Below, one piece after another: positions 10,015 to 18,292 of a stretch of 64,000 nucleotides of DNA. The notes below the pieces were generated by a model that saw only the letters and a list, made by a program, of their open reading frames with translations, did no database searches and was not told where the DNA came from. The position numbers and the translations under genes are program-made. How positions within the stretch are numbered: position 1 is the first letter of the stretch; each line of letters opens with the position of its first letter. The DNA comes from Streptomyces vietnamensis (lineage in GTDB: Bacteria; Actinomycetota; Actinomycetes; Streptomycetales; Streptomycetaceae). The DNA is taken from NCBI RefSeq assembly GCF_000830005.1, contig NZ_CP010407.1:5832001-5896000 (forward strand), written 5' to 3'.

Positions 10015-10281
10015 ATGTCCTGTCGCCTCCGCGCCACCAGCATCCTCGCCACCCTCGCCGCCACCGTCCTCGGCGGAGTCCTGCTCGCCTCGCCGGCCCA
10101 GGCCGCTCAGGCCGCCCCGGCCGCGCCCGCGGCGGTGGTCCTCGGCGGCGACGACTTCGTCTGGCCGGCGCCGCCGCACCCGGAGCTTCCGGGCTTCCCC
10201 TGCGTGCCGTCGCTCCCGGGCCTGCCCTGCATCCCCCAGATCCCGGACGACTTCGTCTGGCCGACCTCTCCCATGAAGTGA
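10015..10281 (+). CDS. Small secreted protein with repeated D-D-F-V-W-P motif
   Basis: An 88-residue protein. It has a basic start (MSCRLRATS), a hydrophobic segment and an AQA-type signal peptidase site near residue 29. The mature part is Ala-rich, then carries two copies of DDFVWP around a Pro-rich middle with two Cys (GFPCVPSLPGLPCIP), which could form one disulfide. The ATG at 10015 is preceded by GGAATGGAG. The protein family was not recognised. It is likely extracellular or wall-associated, and the long structured leader suggests tight control. Confidence 0.75.
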   Translation: MSCRLRATSILATLAATVLGGVLLASPAQAAQAAPAAPAAVVLGGDDFVWPAPPHPELPGFPCVPSLPGLPCIPQIPDDFVWPTSPMK

Positions 10282-10324
10282 CCGCCATGCGCCCCATCAC
10301 CGCCGCGACCGCCGCGGGACCGCT

Positions 10325-11308
10325 TCAGATCCACTCCCTGCGCGTCGCCTGCACCCCCGCCTCGAAGCGGCTCGACGCCCCGAGCCGCTCCATCAGGTCG
10401 GCGACGATCCGCCGCTCCGTCCGCACCCCGATGCCCAGCGCACGCGCCACGGCCTCGTCGGTGAGACCGCTCGCGAGCAGCTGGAGCAGCTTGCGCTCCT
10501 GCGGGGTGAGCCCGCCCGGCAGGGCGTCCCCCGGGCCGTCGAGGGGGGAGGCGTGCTCCCAGTACGCCTCGAACAGGGCACGCATGGCCAGGACCACCGG
10601 CTGACTGCTGAAGAGCAGCGCGGACGGCTGGGCCTGGCCCGGCAGCCCGGCGACGACCGCCGCCGTGGTGTCCACGATGAGCAGCCGCATGGGAAGCGTC
10701 GGCGAGGTACGGATCTCGCTGCCGCGCTCCGCCATCCACTGGGCGTGCGCCCGGGTGACCCGGTCGCCCGCGACGCTGTCCAGATAGACGGTCCGGAAGC
10801 GCACGCCGCGGTCCATCGCCCGCTCGTTCAGGGGCCGGCCGGCCTCCACGGACTCCTCGGTGAGGGCCTTGCCGGGGTGGAAGGCCAGCGACTCGTGCGT
10901 ACAGGACTCGGCGAGGGCCTCGAGCCGGGTGCGGATGTCGTCGACGTTGTCGAGGTGCTCCGCCCCGTCCAGACCGCCCGAGCGGCCCGAGGCCGTGTAC
11001 TCGGCGGCCAGGGCGGCGAGCGCCGCCCGGTTCTGCTCGATCCGCTGCTGCCGCGAGGCGAGTTCGCGCTCCTCCCGCTGGAGCAGCACCTTCAGGCCCA
11101 GCGAGGGGTTCACCGCCCGCACCCCGCCCGGGGTGTCCCGGGACGGTGCGAGCAGCGAGAGCCGCGTGAGGAGGACGAGTGCCTCCTCCACCTGCTCGGT
11201 CGTGCGGTTCAGCAGCTGCGCCAGGCGCTCCGGATCGTGCTCCTTGTGGAACAGGATCGCGCGGTACACGCCCAGCGTGTGCTGATCGAGCGACGAGACC
11301 TCGTCCAC
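10325..11308 (-). CDS. LuxR-type transcriptional regulator with TrmB-like N-terminus
   Basis: A 327-residue DNA-binding protein. An N-terminal winged-helix-like part (LGVYRAILFHKEHDPERLAQLL) is followed by a coiled, Glu/Arg-rich stretch (about 75-110), a middle sensor-like domain, and a C-terminal LuxR HTH from about 265 (LTPQERKLLQLLASGLTDEAVARALG). Such TrmB/LuxR composites often sit in Streptomyces peptide-antibiotic clusters. The GTG at 11308 has AGGGGG 7 bases upstream. It diverges from the SDR-like gene across a 98-bp spacer with a palindrome. It is the likely pathway regulator of the RiPP cluster; that role is inferred from position. Confidence 0.83.
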   Translation of the reverse strand: MDEVSSLDQHTLGVYRAILFHKEHDPERLAQLLNRTTEQVEEALVLLTRLSLLAPSRDTPGGVRAVNPSLGLKVLLQREERELASRQQRIEQNRAALAALAAEYTASGRSGGLDGAEHLDNVDDIRTRLEALAESCTHESLAFHPGKALTEESVEAGRPLNERAMDRGVRFRTVYLDSVAGDRVTRAHAQWMAERGSEIRTSPTLPMRLLIVDTTAAVVAGLPGQAQPSALLFSSQPVVLAMRALFEAYWEHASPLDGPGDALPGGLTPQERKLLQLLASGLTDEAVARALGIGVRTERRIVADLMERLGASSRFEAGVQATRREWI

Positions 11309-11326
11309 GTGGTGTCCCCCTTGCCA

Positions 11327-11341
11327 GGTGGCCTAGCCACC
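11327..11341. promoter_or_regulatory. Palindrome in divergent promoter
   Basis: GGTGGC, three bases, GCCACC lies between the LuxR gene and the SDR-like gene; a TTGACA follows at 11354. It is a reasonable operator candidate for autoregulation. No binding consensus is known to me. Confidence 0.35.
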
Positions 11342-11406
11342 CTTTTCACACCATTGACACGATCAGCACGCTACCTGCTGGACGATCTTCTCGAAAGGGC
11401 GTTCTC

Positions 11407-11934
11407 GTGGCCCGTACAGGTTCCTCTCCGCCTCGGCTCGACGGTCTCGTCGTCCTGGTCGTCGACGCGACGACGGGCGCCGGCCGGGAGCTCACCACCC
11501 GGCTCTGTGCCGCCGGGGCGATCGTCGCCGTCGTCGGCGCGGGCCATCCGGGCCGCGGTGACGACGCCGCCACCAACGCGGCCTTCCTCTGCAAGGCGCT
11601 CACGGACCGCGGGCTCGTGGCCCTCCCGTACCGGATCGACGTCGGCGACCCGGCCGAGGCGGCCCGGCTGCCCGGGCAGATCGCCGCCGACGCCGGGCCC
11701 GTCGCGGCCGCGGTCGTCGTGCTGCCGCCACCGGGCGCCGGCGAGGGCCTCCGGCGCGCCTTCCGGGCCGTCTCGGCCGCCCTCGCGGCCGCGCTGCCCG
11801 CCGGCGCCCGGCACATCGAGCGGGACCCGGCCGCCGGGGACGGCCCGGGGCCGGGGACGGCCGAGGACCACGTCTGGGTCCGCTGCGTCGTCGACGGCCT
11901 GGCCGCCGACGCGGCCCGGACGCCCAGTCGCTGA
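11407..11934 (+). CDS. SDR-like Rossmann protein, degenerate
   Basis: A 175-residue protein with an N-terminal dinucleotide-binding beta-alpha-beta: VLVVDATTGAGRELTTRLCAAG, equivalent to the T-G-x3-G-x-G of short-chain dehydrogenases. The catalytic Tyr-x3-Lys is absent and the chain is about 70 residues short of a normal SDR, so it is probably not a standard oxidoreductase. The GTG start has AAAGGGCG 7 bases upstream. It lies 41 bp before the response regulator gene in the same direction and may be co-expressed. Function unknown. Confidence 0.7.
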   Translation: MARTGSSPPRLDGLVVLVVDATTGAGRELTTRLCAAGAIVAVVGAGHPGRGDDAATNAAFLCKALTDRGLVALPYRIDVGDPAEAARLPGQIAADAGPVAAAVVVLPPPGAGEGLRRAFRAVSAALAAALPAGARHIERDPAAGDGPGPGTAEDHVWVRCVVDGLAADAARTPSR

Positions 11935-11975
11935 CCGGGCGCCACTCACTGCGAGAAGTCACCACGGGGAGAGAC

Positions 11976-12581
11976 ATGTCCATTCGCGTCGTCGTGGCCG
12001 GTGATCACCAACTGGTCCTGGAAGCGTTCGCCGAGACCCTGAACGGCACCAACGGCCTGGACGTCGTGGGGCTCGCCACGACCTTCGAGGCGGTCCTGCC
12101 GGCCGTCCAGCGGCATCGGCCCACCGTCCTGCTGCTCGGCGAGTCCACCATGGGCGGCAAGGCCTTGCGCGCGGCCGGCGAGGTCCGCTCGCAGCATCCG
12201 TCCTGCGGGGTGGCGCTCATGGTCGGCTCCGCCACGCCGTCGGTGGTGGACCGGGCGGTGGCCGCCGGGGCGCTCGGCGTCGTCCCCAAGACGGCCCGGC
12301 TGCCGCAGCTGATCACCACCCTGGTGGGGGTCGCGGGCGGCTGCCTCACGGTCGACCCGGGGCTGCTGCGGGCACCGGCGACGGGCGAGGCGGTGCTCAG
12401 CGTCCGCGAGGCGGACGTGCTCCGGCTCACCGCGGACGGGGCGACGGTCAAGGAGATCGCGGGCGAGCTCTATCTCGCGGCGGGAACGGTACGGAACCTC
12501 ACCTCGGCGGCGATCAAGAAGCTCGGCGGGCGCAACCGGTTCGACGCGGCCCGCATCGCCGCCGAATGCGGCCTGCTGTGA
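11976..12581 (+). CDS. NarL-type response regulator lacking the phospho-acceptor Asp
   Basis: A 201-residue protein with a receiver-like domain (1-125) and a LuxR HTH (about 140-195, LSVREADVLRLTADGATVKEIAGEL). In the receiver the expected Asp in V-L-L-L-D is Gly55 (VLLLGESTMGG) and the acidic pair is D10-H11, while the VPKTA Lys is kept. It should not be switched by ordinary phosphorylation. Atypical receivers of this kind regulate Streptomyces antibiotic clusters, sometimes by binding the end product. No sensor kinase gene is nearby. The ATG follows GGGGAG at a normal distance. Confidence 0.85.
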   Translation: MSIRVVVAGDHQLVLEAFAETLNGTNGLDVVGLATTFEAVLPAVQRHRPTVLLLGESTMGGKALRAAGEVRSQHPSCGVALMVGSATPSVVDRAVAAGALGVVPKTARLPQLITTLVGVAGGCLTVDPGLLRAPATGEAVLSVREADVLRLTADGATVKEIAGELYLAAGTVRNLTSAAIKKLGGRNRFDAARIAAECGLL

Positions 12582-12610
12582 GCGGCGCCCGGGTCCCCGG
12601 ACGCGAGCCG

Positions 12611-12635
12611 GCCCCGGCACGGGGCGTGCCGGGGC
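12611..12635. terminator. Hairpin between convergent genes
   Basis: A 10-bp perfect stem GCCCCGGCAC/GTGCCGGGGC with loop GGGGC lies between the response regulator gene and the convergent GriH-like gene. Confidence 0.7.
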
Positions 12636-12667
12636 GGGGCGTCACGAGAAGGCGGTGCGGGGTGCTC

Positions 12668-13783
12668 CTACTTCTCCAGGCAGAACTCGTCGATCGGGTA
12701 GCCCACATGACGGTCGGCCGTCGGCAGGTGCCCCAGGATGCGGTCGCCCGGCTTGAGTTCGGTGCTGTTCAGCACCGCGGCGCCGGGGCCGAGGACCCGC
12801 ACGTGCCAGTCGTCCTGGAGGATCAGGTTGACCGTCTGCCCGCTGGGCGCGACCGCGTCGATGGAGATGAGCGGACGGGTCTCGATCTTCACCCGGCCGA
12901 CGCTGACCGGCCGGGTGCGGCCGTCCACGTCGACCGCCAGGACGGAACTGCCGGCGTGCAGCTCGCTCAGGTAGTGGGTGCGGCCGTTCTGTCCCACGGT
13001 GTAGGAGTGCAGGGCGCCCGCGTTGACGCGGAACGGGCGGGTCGGCATGTAGGGCAGCGGGTGGGTCTCGCTGACGCACAGGACCATGCCCTTGGAGTGC
13101 GAGCCGACGAGGATGCCCTCGTCCTTGCGGAAGTGCGTCGTGGTGTCGACGCAGGCCCGCTCGCCCATCCCGATGTGCGTGGTCGCGGTGACGGTGAGCT
13201 CCACGAGGGAGATCTCGCCGCCGTGCGCGGTGGCCGCGGTCCGCAGCGCCGTCGCGTCGCCGACCGTACGGCCCCGCATCAGGACCCCGTCCGAGCCGTG
13301 CTCCAGGACGCCGTAGAGGATCTCGGCCTCCTCGGTGTCGGCCGCGGTCGTCACGATCGAACCGGGTGCGCCCGAGGCGGCCGCGATGACGATCTCCAGC
13401 GGGATCTTCGTCGGGTCGCGGAAGTCGAGGACGCTCCACGCCTCAAGCCGGGCCGCCAGGCAGGCGTCCTCCAGGGTGTCGGCGTCGACGATCTCCACGT
13501 ACCGCCCGAACTGCACGTCCGGGTGGGCCGCTTCGAGCTCGGCGCGGGCGTCGCGCGGGCCGGGCACGATCACCACGTCGGTCTCGCCCAGGTCGGCGGG
13601 GACGGTCGCGGCGCCGTCCTCGAAGAGCAGGACCTTGCGCACGGTGGGCGGCAGGCCGGCGAAGACGGCCGGGTCGGCGGCGACGATGCCGTCGATCTTC
13701 TGGTGCACCGCCTCCTCCAGGACGGCGGCGGTGGCGGCGCCGGCCTCGCGGATGTCAAGCCAGCACAGTTTGGCGTCCGTCAT
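12668..13783 (-). CDS. 3-dehydroquinate synthase II family (GriH-like), 3,4-AHBA synthase
   Basis: A 371-residue protein of the archaeal-type DHQ synthase II family (motifs AADTEEAEILYGVLEHGSDGV, VGSHSKGMVLCVSETHPLPYMP, PFRVNAGALHSYT). In the grixazone pathway GriH belongs to this family and converts the GriI aldol product to 3-amino-4-hydroxybenzoic acid. Here it follows a GriI-like gene, whose last 29 bp overlap its start, so the two form one transcription unit. The ATG at 13783 has AGGAGG 7 bases upstream. Streptomyces normally makes DHQ with AroB, so this copy is almost surely specialised. Role is assigned by family plus pairing. Confidence 0.87.
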   Translation of the reverse strand: MTDAKLCWLDIREAGAATAAVLEEAVHQKIDGIVAADPAVFAGLPPTVRKVLLFEDGAATVPADLGETDVVIVPGPRDARAELEAAHPDVQFGRYVEIVDADTLEDACLAARLEAWSVLDFRDPTKIPLEIVIAAASGAPGSIVTTAADTEEAEILYGVLEHGSDGVLMRGRTVGDATALRTAATAHGGEISLVELTVTATTHIGMGERACVDTTTHFRKDEGILVGSHSKGMVLCVSETHPLPYMPTRPFRVNAGALHSYTVGQNGRTHYLSELHAGSSVLAVDVDGRTRPVSVGRVKIETRPLISIDAVAPSGQTVNLILQDDWHVRVLGPGAAVLNSTELKPGDRILGHLPTADRHVGYPIDEFCLEK

Positions 13784-14738
13784 GATGCGGACCTCCTGTC
13801 AGGTCGTCGAGAGTCGAGTCGTCGAGGGTCGGGTGGTCGAGGGTCGGGTGGTCGGGGTCTTCGGGCCGGGCGTCGTCGAGGTGGTCGGGGGTGAGGCGTT
13901 CGCCGTGAAGCCGGTCCCCTCCGTCCGCCGCGCCGAACGGGCCGTCCGCGAAGTGCTGTTCGGGGAAGTGGTGCACGATCCGGGCGACCTTGGCCGCCAG
14001 GGCGCGCGGGTCCTTGGCCTGGAAGATGTTGCGGCCCATGGCCACCCCGCCCGCCCCGCCGGCGATGGCGTCCCGGACGTACGCCAGGACGTCCTCCTCC
14101 TCGTCGAGGGCGGGTCCGCCCGCGACGAGGACCGGCACGGGGCAGGCCGCGGTCAGGTCGAGCATCTCCGCGGTGGATCCGAGGAAGACGGTCTTGACCA
14201 GGTCCGCGCCCAGGTCCGCGGCGATCGTCACGGCGTGCGCGACGACCGCCGGGTCCCGCGGGTCGCTGATCCGCGGCCCGCGCGGGTACACCATGGCGAG
14301 CAGCGGCAGGTTCCAGCGGTCGCAGGCGTCGGCGATCCTGCCGAGGTCGCCGATCTGCTGCCGCTCGTCGTCGGAGCCGAGGTTGACGTGGACGCTGACC
14401 GCGTCCGCGCCCAGGCGCAGGGCCTCCTCCACGCCGGCGACGACGTACTTGGCGTTGGGGTCGAGCGCCTGGCTGGTGCTCGCGTTGAGGTGGATGATCA
14501 GCGACATCGCGGCGAACCGCTCCGGGCTGATGTGGCGCACGCTGCCCTTGTGCACGACGACGGCGTCCGAGCCGCCGGCGGCGATCTCGGCGGCGAGCCG
14601 GTCGAGCGTCGTGCCCTTGGGCACCACCGGACCGTCGTGGATCGAGTGGTCGAGAGGAGTGATCATCAGGCCGGCCGTGCTGTGGCGGTAGAGCCGCCGT
14701 AGCCGCAGCGACCGGGCGAAGTGGCCGTAACCGGTCAT
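13755..14738 (-). CDS. GriI-like aldolase (2-amino-3,7-dideoxyheptulosonate synthase family) with unusual tail
   Basis: A 327-residue class I aldolase of the archaeal FBP/ADH synthase family. The Schiff-base Lys is expected at 182 (ADLVKTVFLGS); LDHSIHDGP and YPRGPRI are family signatures. GriI condenses aspartate-4-semialdehyde with dihydroxyacetone phosphate as the first step to 3,4-AHBA. The core ends near residue 258, the usual family length. The extra tail of about 70 residues is acidic, with repeated D-H-P-T-L units encoded by a 15-bp tandem array. The ATG at 14738 follows AAAGGGCG and overlaps the ligase stop by 4 bases. Confidence 0.87.
   Translation of the reverse strand: MTGYGHFARSLRLRRLYRHSTAGLMITPLDHSIHDGPVVPKGTTLDRLAAEIAAGGSDAVVVHKGSVRHISPERFAAMSLIIHLNASTSQALDPNAKYVVAGVEEALRLGADAVSVHVNLGSDDERQQIGDLGRIADACDRWNLPLLAMVYPRGPRISDPRDPAVVAHAVTIAADLGADLVKTVFLGSTAEMLDLTAACPVPVLVAGGPALDEEEDVLAYVRDAIAGGAGGVAMGRNIFQAKDPRALAAKVARIVHHFPEQHFADGPFGAADGGDRLHGERLTPDHLDDARPEDPDHPTLDHPTLDDSTLDDLTGGPHHDGRQTVLA
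13806..13850 (-). repeat. 15-bp tandem repeat encoding the aldolase tail
   Basis: Three 15-bp units (13806, 13821, 13836), the last two identical, with a decayed fourth copy after them. On the coding strand they give D-H-P-T-L and D-D-S-T-L pentapeptides. Confidence 0.8.
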
Positions 14739-16393
14739 GGAACGCCCTTTCTGGTTCGCGAGGAGGCGTGATCGGTCGGGTGACCCGGTCCGCGCGCGCG
14801 GACGGGGTCGGCCCGCGCGGTGGCTCCGCGCGGGGAGCTGGGGGCCGGTCCGCCGGCTCCGACGCCCGCGGGGTCGGCGGTGGGGTCCGGCGGCGAGACG
14901 GAGCGCAGATAGGCGCGGTCCGGTTTGCCCGAGGGGGTGAGCGGCAGCCGCGGCCAGACCGAGACCCGTACCGGTGTGTGCTCCGGGGTCAGCTGCGCGG
15001 CCACGTACCCGCGCAGGTCGCAGGAGGTGTGCCCGGCCCCCGAGTGCAGCTCGACGGCCGCGTGCACCTGCTCCACCCAGTCGCGGTCGCGGACCCCGAA
15101 CACCGTGGCCTGGCGCACCTGCGGATGGCGCATCAGCGCCTCCTCGATGGCCGCCGGATCCAGCTTGAGACCGCCGTGCTTGATCACGTCGCCGATCCGG
15201 CCGTCCAGCCGGAGGTAGCCGTACCGGTCCCAGTGCCCCAGGTCGCGGGTGCACAGCCAGCCGTCGCGGAAGACCGTCCGGCTGCGCCCCTCGTCGCCGA
15301 GGTAGCCGGCCGTGACGGTGGGCGAGCTGATCCAGATCTCGCCCGTCACCCCCCGCTCCACCTGCGGTCCGCCGCCGGGGCCGCGGATCTCCACCCGCAC
15401 CCAGGGGAACGGGCGGCCCGCCGAGCCGAGCAGTTCGGGCTCGCGGTGGTCGAGCGGGTTGAGGCTGCTGATGCCGCCCGCCTCCGTCGTCCCGTACACC
15501 TGGATGAGCACGTCGCCGAAGAGCTCGACGGCCCTGGCCACCCGCGCCGGCGCCGCCGGGGTGCCGCTGTAGGTGATGCGGCGCAGCGAGGACAGGTCGG
15601 TGAGCGGGGCGGCCGGATGGTCCAGGAGCCGGTAGAGGTGCGGTACGGCCAGGTAGACGTCCGTCACCCGGTGCCGCTCGAAGGCGTCCAGGACGTCGCC
15701 CGCGTCGAACTCGTCGTGCAGGACGACCCGTCCGCCGCTCCCGAGGACCGCGTCGGCCATCGGCGCGGTCGTGTGGCTGATCGGCGTGACGGACAGCAGC
15801 GTCGCGGGTCCCCGGGGATCGAGGCCATGGGCGAGGTGGCCGACCAGCTCCTCACGCGTGTCGTACCGCTGGGCGACCATCTTCGGCCGGCCCGTGCTCC
15901 CGCTGGTGAACTCGACGGTCGCGAGGTCCCCGGGGCGCGGCTCGGGCAGCCGCGCCGGCAGCGGCCCCGCCGTCTCCGTCCCCCAGGGGACGGTCAGCAG
16001 GGTCACCTCCGGTACGCGGCGGGTGAGCCATTCGCCGCGCTCGGCGCTCTCGTCGTCGACGAGCAGCACCGACACCCGGAGGTCCTCCAGGAGCCGGGCC
16101 TGGGTGGCGACCGAGAAGGTCTCCGTGTCGGTGCGCGGGTTCATCGACCGTACGTACACGGAGGTGGCGCCCAGGAGATGGACGGCGTACCGGGCGGCGA
16201 GCATCGACGGCCGGTTCGGGCCGGTCAGCACGGCGACGGTGTCGCCGGGGCGGACGCCGCGGGAGTGCAGCAGGGAGGTCGCGGCCCGCACGGAGCCGGC
16301 GAGCCGGCCGGCCGTGACGGACTCGTCGGCGTGGTCGATCACCACGCGCCCGGGGTCCTTTCCGAGGGCATCGAGAATGCGGCGTACGTACAT
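14735..16393 (-). CDS. AMP-forming acyl-CoA ligase / adenylating enzyme
   Basis: A 552-residue ANL-superfamily enzyme. The core motifs are in order: P-loop-like VEFTSGSTGRPKMVAQ (around 165), QVYGTTEAGG (around 296), the hinge GWLCTRDLGHW then LDGRIGDVIKHGGLKLDP, and the catalytic Lys in PLTPSGKPDRAYL (around 497). A tail of about 50 Pro/Ala-rich residues follows. It would form an acyl-AMP and probably a thioester of a carboxylic acid. Placed directly before the GriI/GriH pair (4-bp overlap), its likely substrate is 3,4-AHBA, though that is inference. The ATG at 16393 has AAAGGAGG upstream. Confidence 0.88.
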   Translation of the reverse strand: MYVRRILDALGKDPGRVVIDHADESVTAGRLAGSVRAATSLLHSRGVRPGDTVAVLTGPNRPSMLAARYAVHLLGATSVYVRSMNPRTDTETFSVATQARLLEDLRVSVLLVDDESAERGEWLTRRVPEVTLLTVPWGTETAGPLPARLPEPRPGDLATVEFTSGSTGRPKMVAQRYDTREELVGHLAHGLDPRGPATLLSVTPISHTTAPMADAVLGSGGRVVLHDEFDAGDVLDAFERHRVTDVYLAVPHLYRLLDHPAAPLTDLSSLRRITYSGTPAAPARVARAVELFGDVLIQVYGTTEAGGISSLNPLDHREPELLGSAGRPFPWVRVEIRGPGGGPQVERGVTGEIWISSPTVTAGYLGDEGRSRTVFRDGWLCTRDLGHWDRYGYLRLDGRIGDVIKHGGLKLDPAAIEEALMRHPQVRQATVFGVRDRDWVEQVHAAVELHSGAGHTSCDLRGYVAAQLTPEHTPVRVSVWPRLPLTPSGKPDRAYLRSVSPPDPTADPAGVGAGGPAPSSPRGATARADPVRARGPGHPTDHASSRTRKGVP

Positions 16394-16449
16394 CGTTCCT
16401 CCTTTCCGGAAGAGGCGGGAAAATCAGGGGAAGAAGTCAGGGGAAGAAG

Positions 16450-17910
16450 TCAGGAGATGCGCATCTGCGCCATCATTCCCATGGCGCTGTGGTCGATCAT
16501 GTGGCAGTGATAGGGGAAGACCCCGCGGTGCGTGTCGAAGGTCAGCTGGAGTTTCGCGGTCTGTCCCGGGAAGAGGAGCACCGTGTCCTTGAGTCCCGCC
16601 TCCGCCGGATAGACCGGCATTCCGTCCCTTTCGAGAATGCGGAACTGCACCAGATGCGTGTGGAAGTTGTGCGGGACGGTCGTGCTGGTGTTCTTGACGG
16701 TCCACACCTCCGTCGAGCCCCAGGCGATCTCGGTGTCGATCCGGTCGTGGTCGAAGGTCTTCTCGTTGATGTACGCCTTGGAGCCCGTGCCCGGCTCGTC
16801 CATCCGCAGCTCGAAGGAGCGCTCGACGGTCGGCGTGGGCAGCGCCGGCAGGGTGGTGAGGACGTCCGGCACCCGGCTGGGGTCGTCGACCTTCTCCTCG
16901 ACGTCGAAGCGCATGATCTGCCCGACGAGTTCGGTCGGGCCGGGCCCCAGCATGTTCGACAGGGTGACCTGGGTGCCCGGCGCGTACCGGGAGAAGTCGA
17001 TGACGAAGTCGGCGCGCTCGCCGGGGGAGAGGACGATCACCGGCGAGGGCGCCGGCGCCGGCAGCAGCCCGCCGTCGGAACCGACGTGGATGATGGGGCT
17101 GCCGTCGGACAGCGCCATCACGAAGATCCGCAGGTTGCAGGAGTTGACCATCCGGAAGCGGTACTTGCGGGCCTTGACCTTCATGTACGGCCACGGGGCG
17201 CCGTTGACCAGGATGGTCGTGCGGTTGAGGGCGTCGTCCATCGTGTAGACCATCTGCCCCGCCGCGTCGAAGTGCGCGTCCCGCAGGATCAGCGGCACCT
17301 CGTACGCCCCGGAGGGCAGCCCGAGCGCGTCCTCGGCCTCGTCGCCGAGGAGGTAGAGCCCGGAGAGGCCCCGGTAGACGTGCTCGGACTCCATGTGGTG
17401 GGCGTGGTCGTGCGTCCACAGCGTGGCGCCCACCTGCCGGTTGGCGTACACGTACGTCTTCGCGGCGCCCGGCTGGATCAGGTCCGTCATGCCGCCGTCG
17501 TACTCCTGCGGGTTGGCCCCGCCGTGCAGGTGCACCGAGGTCGGCATCGACAGCCCGTTGATCTGCCGGACGACGGCCGTGCGGCCGCTGCGGGCGCGGA
17601 TGGTGGGGCCGGGGAAGGTGCCGTCGTACGTGAGGACCTCGGTCTTCAGACCGGGCAGGATCTCCACGGCCGTCTTGCGCATGGTGACCGCGTAGTAGTC
17701 GGCCGACCGGGTCCTGCGGTACGGGGCGAGGACCTTCGGGCGCGGCAGCGGCACGGTGAACGGGGCGACCGCGGGCGGGCCTGCCGGAGGCTCGGCGGCC
17801 GCGGCCGGGATGCCGGAGGTGAGGCCCTGGAAGACCCCGCCGGCCGCGCCGACAGCGCCGACGGCACCGGCGGTGAGTCCGAGTCGTATCGCATGGCGGC
17901 GAGAGAACAC
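16450..17910 (-). CDS. Tat-exported multicopper oxidase (CotA / phenoxazinone synthase type)
   Basis: A 486-residue laccase-like enzyme with three cupredoxin domains. The copper ligands are complete: HLHGG (His127, 129), THDHAHH (His167, 169), HNFHTH (His414, 417, 419) and HCHMIDH (468-474), with Cys469 as type 1 ligand. An N-terminal twin-arginine signal (MFSRRHAIRLG) predicts folded export. Relatives oxidise o-aminophenols to phenoxazinones, which suits 3,4-AHBA as substrate. The start is GTG 17910, with AAGGAA 8 bases upstream; a longer frame to 18051 adds 47 residues before the Tat motif and is less likely. It is the first gene of the minus-strand block. Confidence 0.88.
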   Translation of the reverse strand: MFSRRHAIRLGLTAGAVGAVGAAGGVFQGLTSGIPAAAAEPPAGPPAVAPFTVPLPRPKVLAPYRRTRSADYYAVTMRKTAVEILPGLKTEVLTYDGTFPGPTIRARSGRTAVVRQINGLSMPTSVHLHGGANPQEYDGGMTDLIQPGAAKTYVYANRQVGATLWTHDHAHHMESEHVYRGLSGLYLLGDEAEDALGLPSGAYEVPLILRDAHFDAAGQMVYTMDDALNRTTILVNGAPWPYMKVKARKYRFRMVNSCNLRIFVMALSDGSPIIHVGSDGGLLPAPAPSPVIVLSPGERADFVIDFSRYAPGTQVTLSNMLGPGPTELVGQIMRFDVEEKVDDPSRVPDVLTTLPALPTPTVERSFELRMDEPGTGSKAYINEKTFDHDRIDTEIAWGSTEVWTVKNTSTTVPHNFHTHLVQFRILERDGMPVYPAEAGLKDTVLLFPGQTAKLQLTFDTHRGVFPYHCHMIDHSAMGMMAQMRIS

Positions 17911-18292
17911 TGCGGGATTCCTTACGTGACGGTTTTCCGGGAGCGAGGGGTTCGTTCTATTCGCTCTCCGAGCATGGGCGCGAACGGGCGGAACTCCGAG
18001 AGAGTTCGCCCCGGTGCTTGCATGTGTCACGCGATCGATGACCTCGGTCATTCCGGCCGGTGGGCGGGGGAATGCGGGCCTCCGGGATGACGGGAGTCAC
18101 GGCCCGGAATGCGACCCGTCACGAGACCGCCCGGGAAATGTCACGGATTTCCGCGGCGGCGGACCGGGGCGGTATTCCGGGCGCGAGGCTGGTGCCCGGC
18201 GTCTGCCCTGCGCACGGCGCCGTCCCGTCCGCCGGCGCCCGGGCCGCTCGGCCCCGGCGCCGGACCCTCGTCCACGCGCCCACGGAGGCCCC
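17911..18292. other. Divergent intergenic region of the cluster
   Basis: About 380 bp between the oxidase and the first SagB-like gene. No coding signal. It must hold promoters for both arms of the cluster. A GAACTCCGAGAGAGTTC inverted repeat sits near 17992-18008, and a loose GATGACGGGAGTCAC / GACCCGTCACG pair near 18086-18123. No consensus was recognised. Confidence 0.4.

Noticed and set aside
10015..10281. Third RiPP precursor
   Set aside because: It has a Sec signal peptide and no acidic leader, and Ser/Thr/Cys are scarce in the mature part.
17911..18051. Longer N-terminus of the copper oxidase
   Set aside because: It would place 47 residues ahead of the Tat motif; the GTG at 17910 with AAGGAA upstream gives a normal signal peptide.
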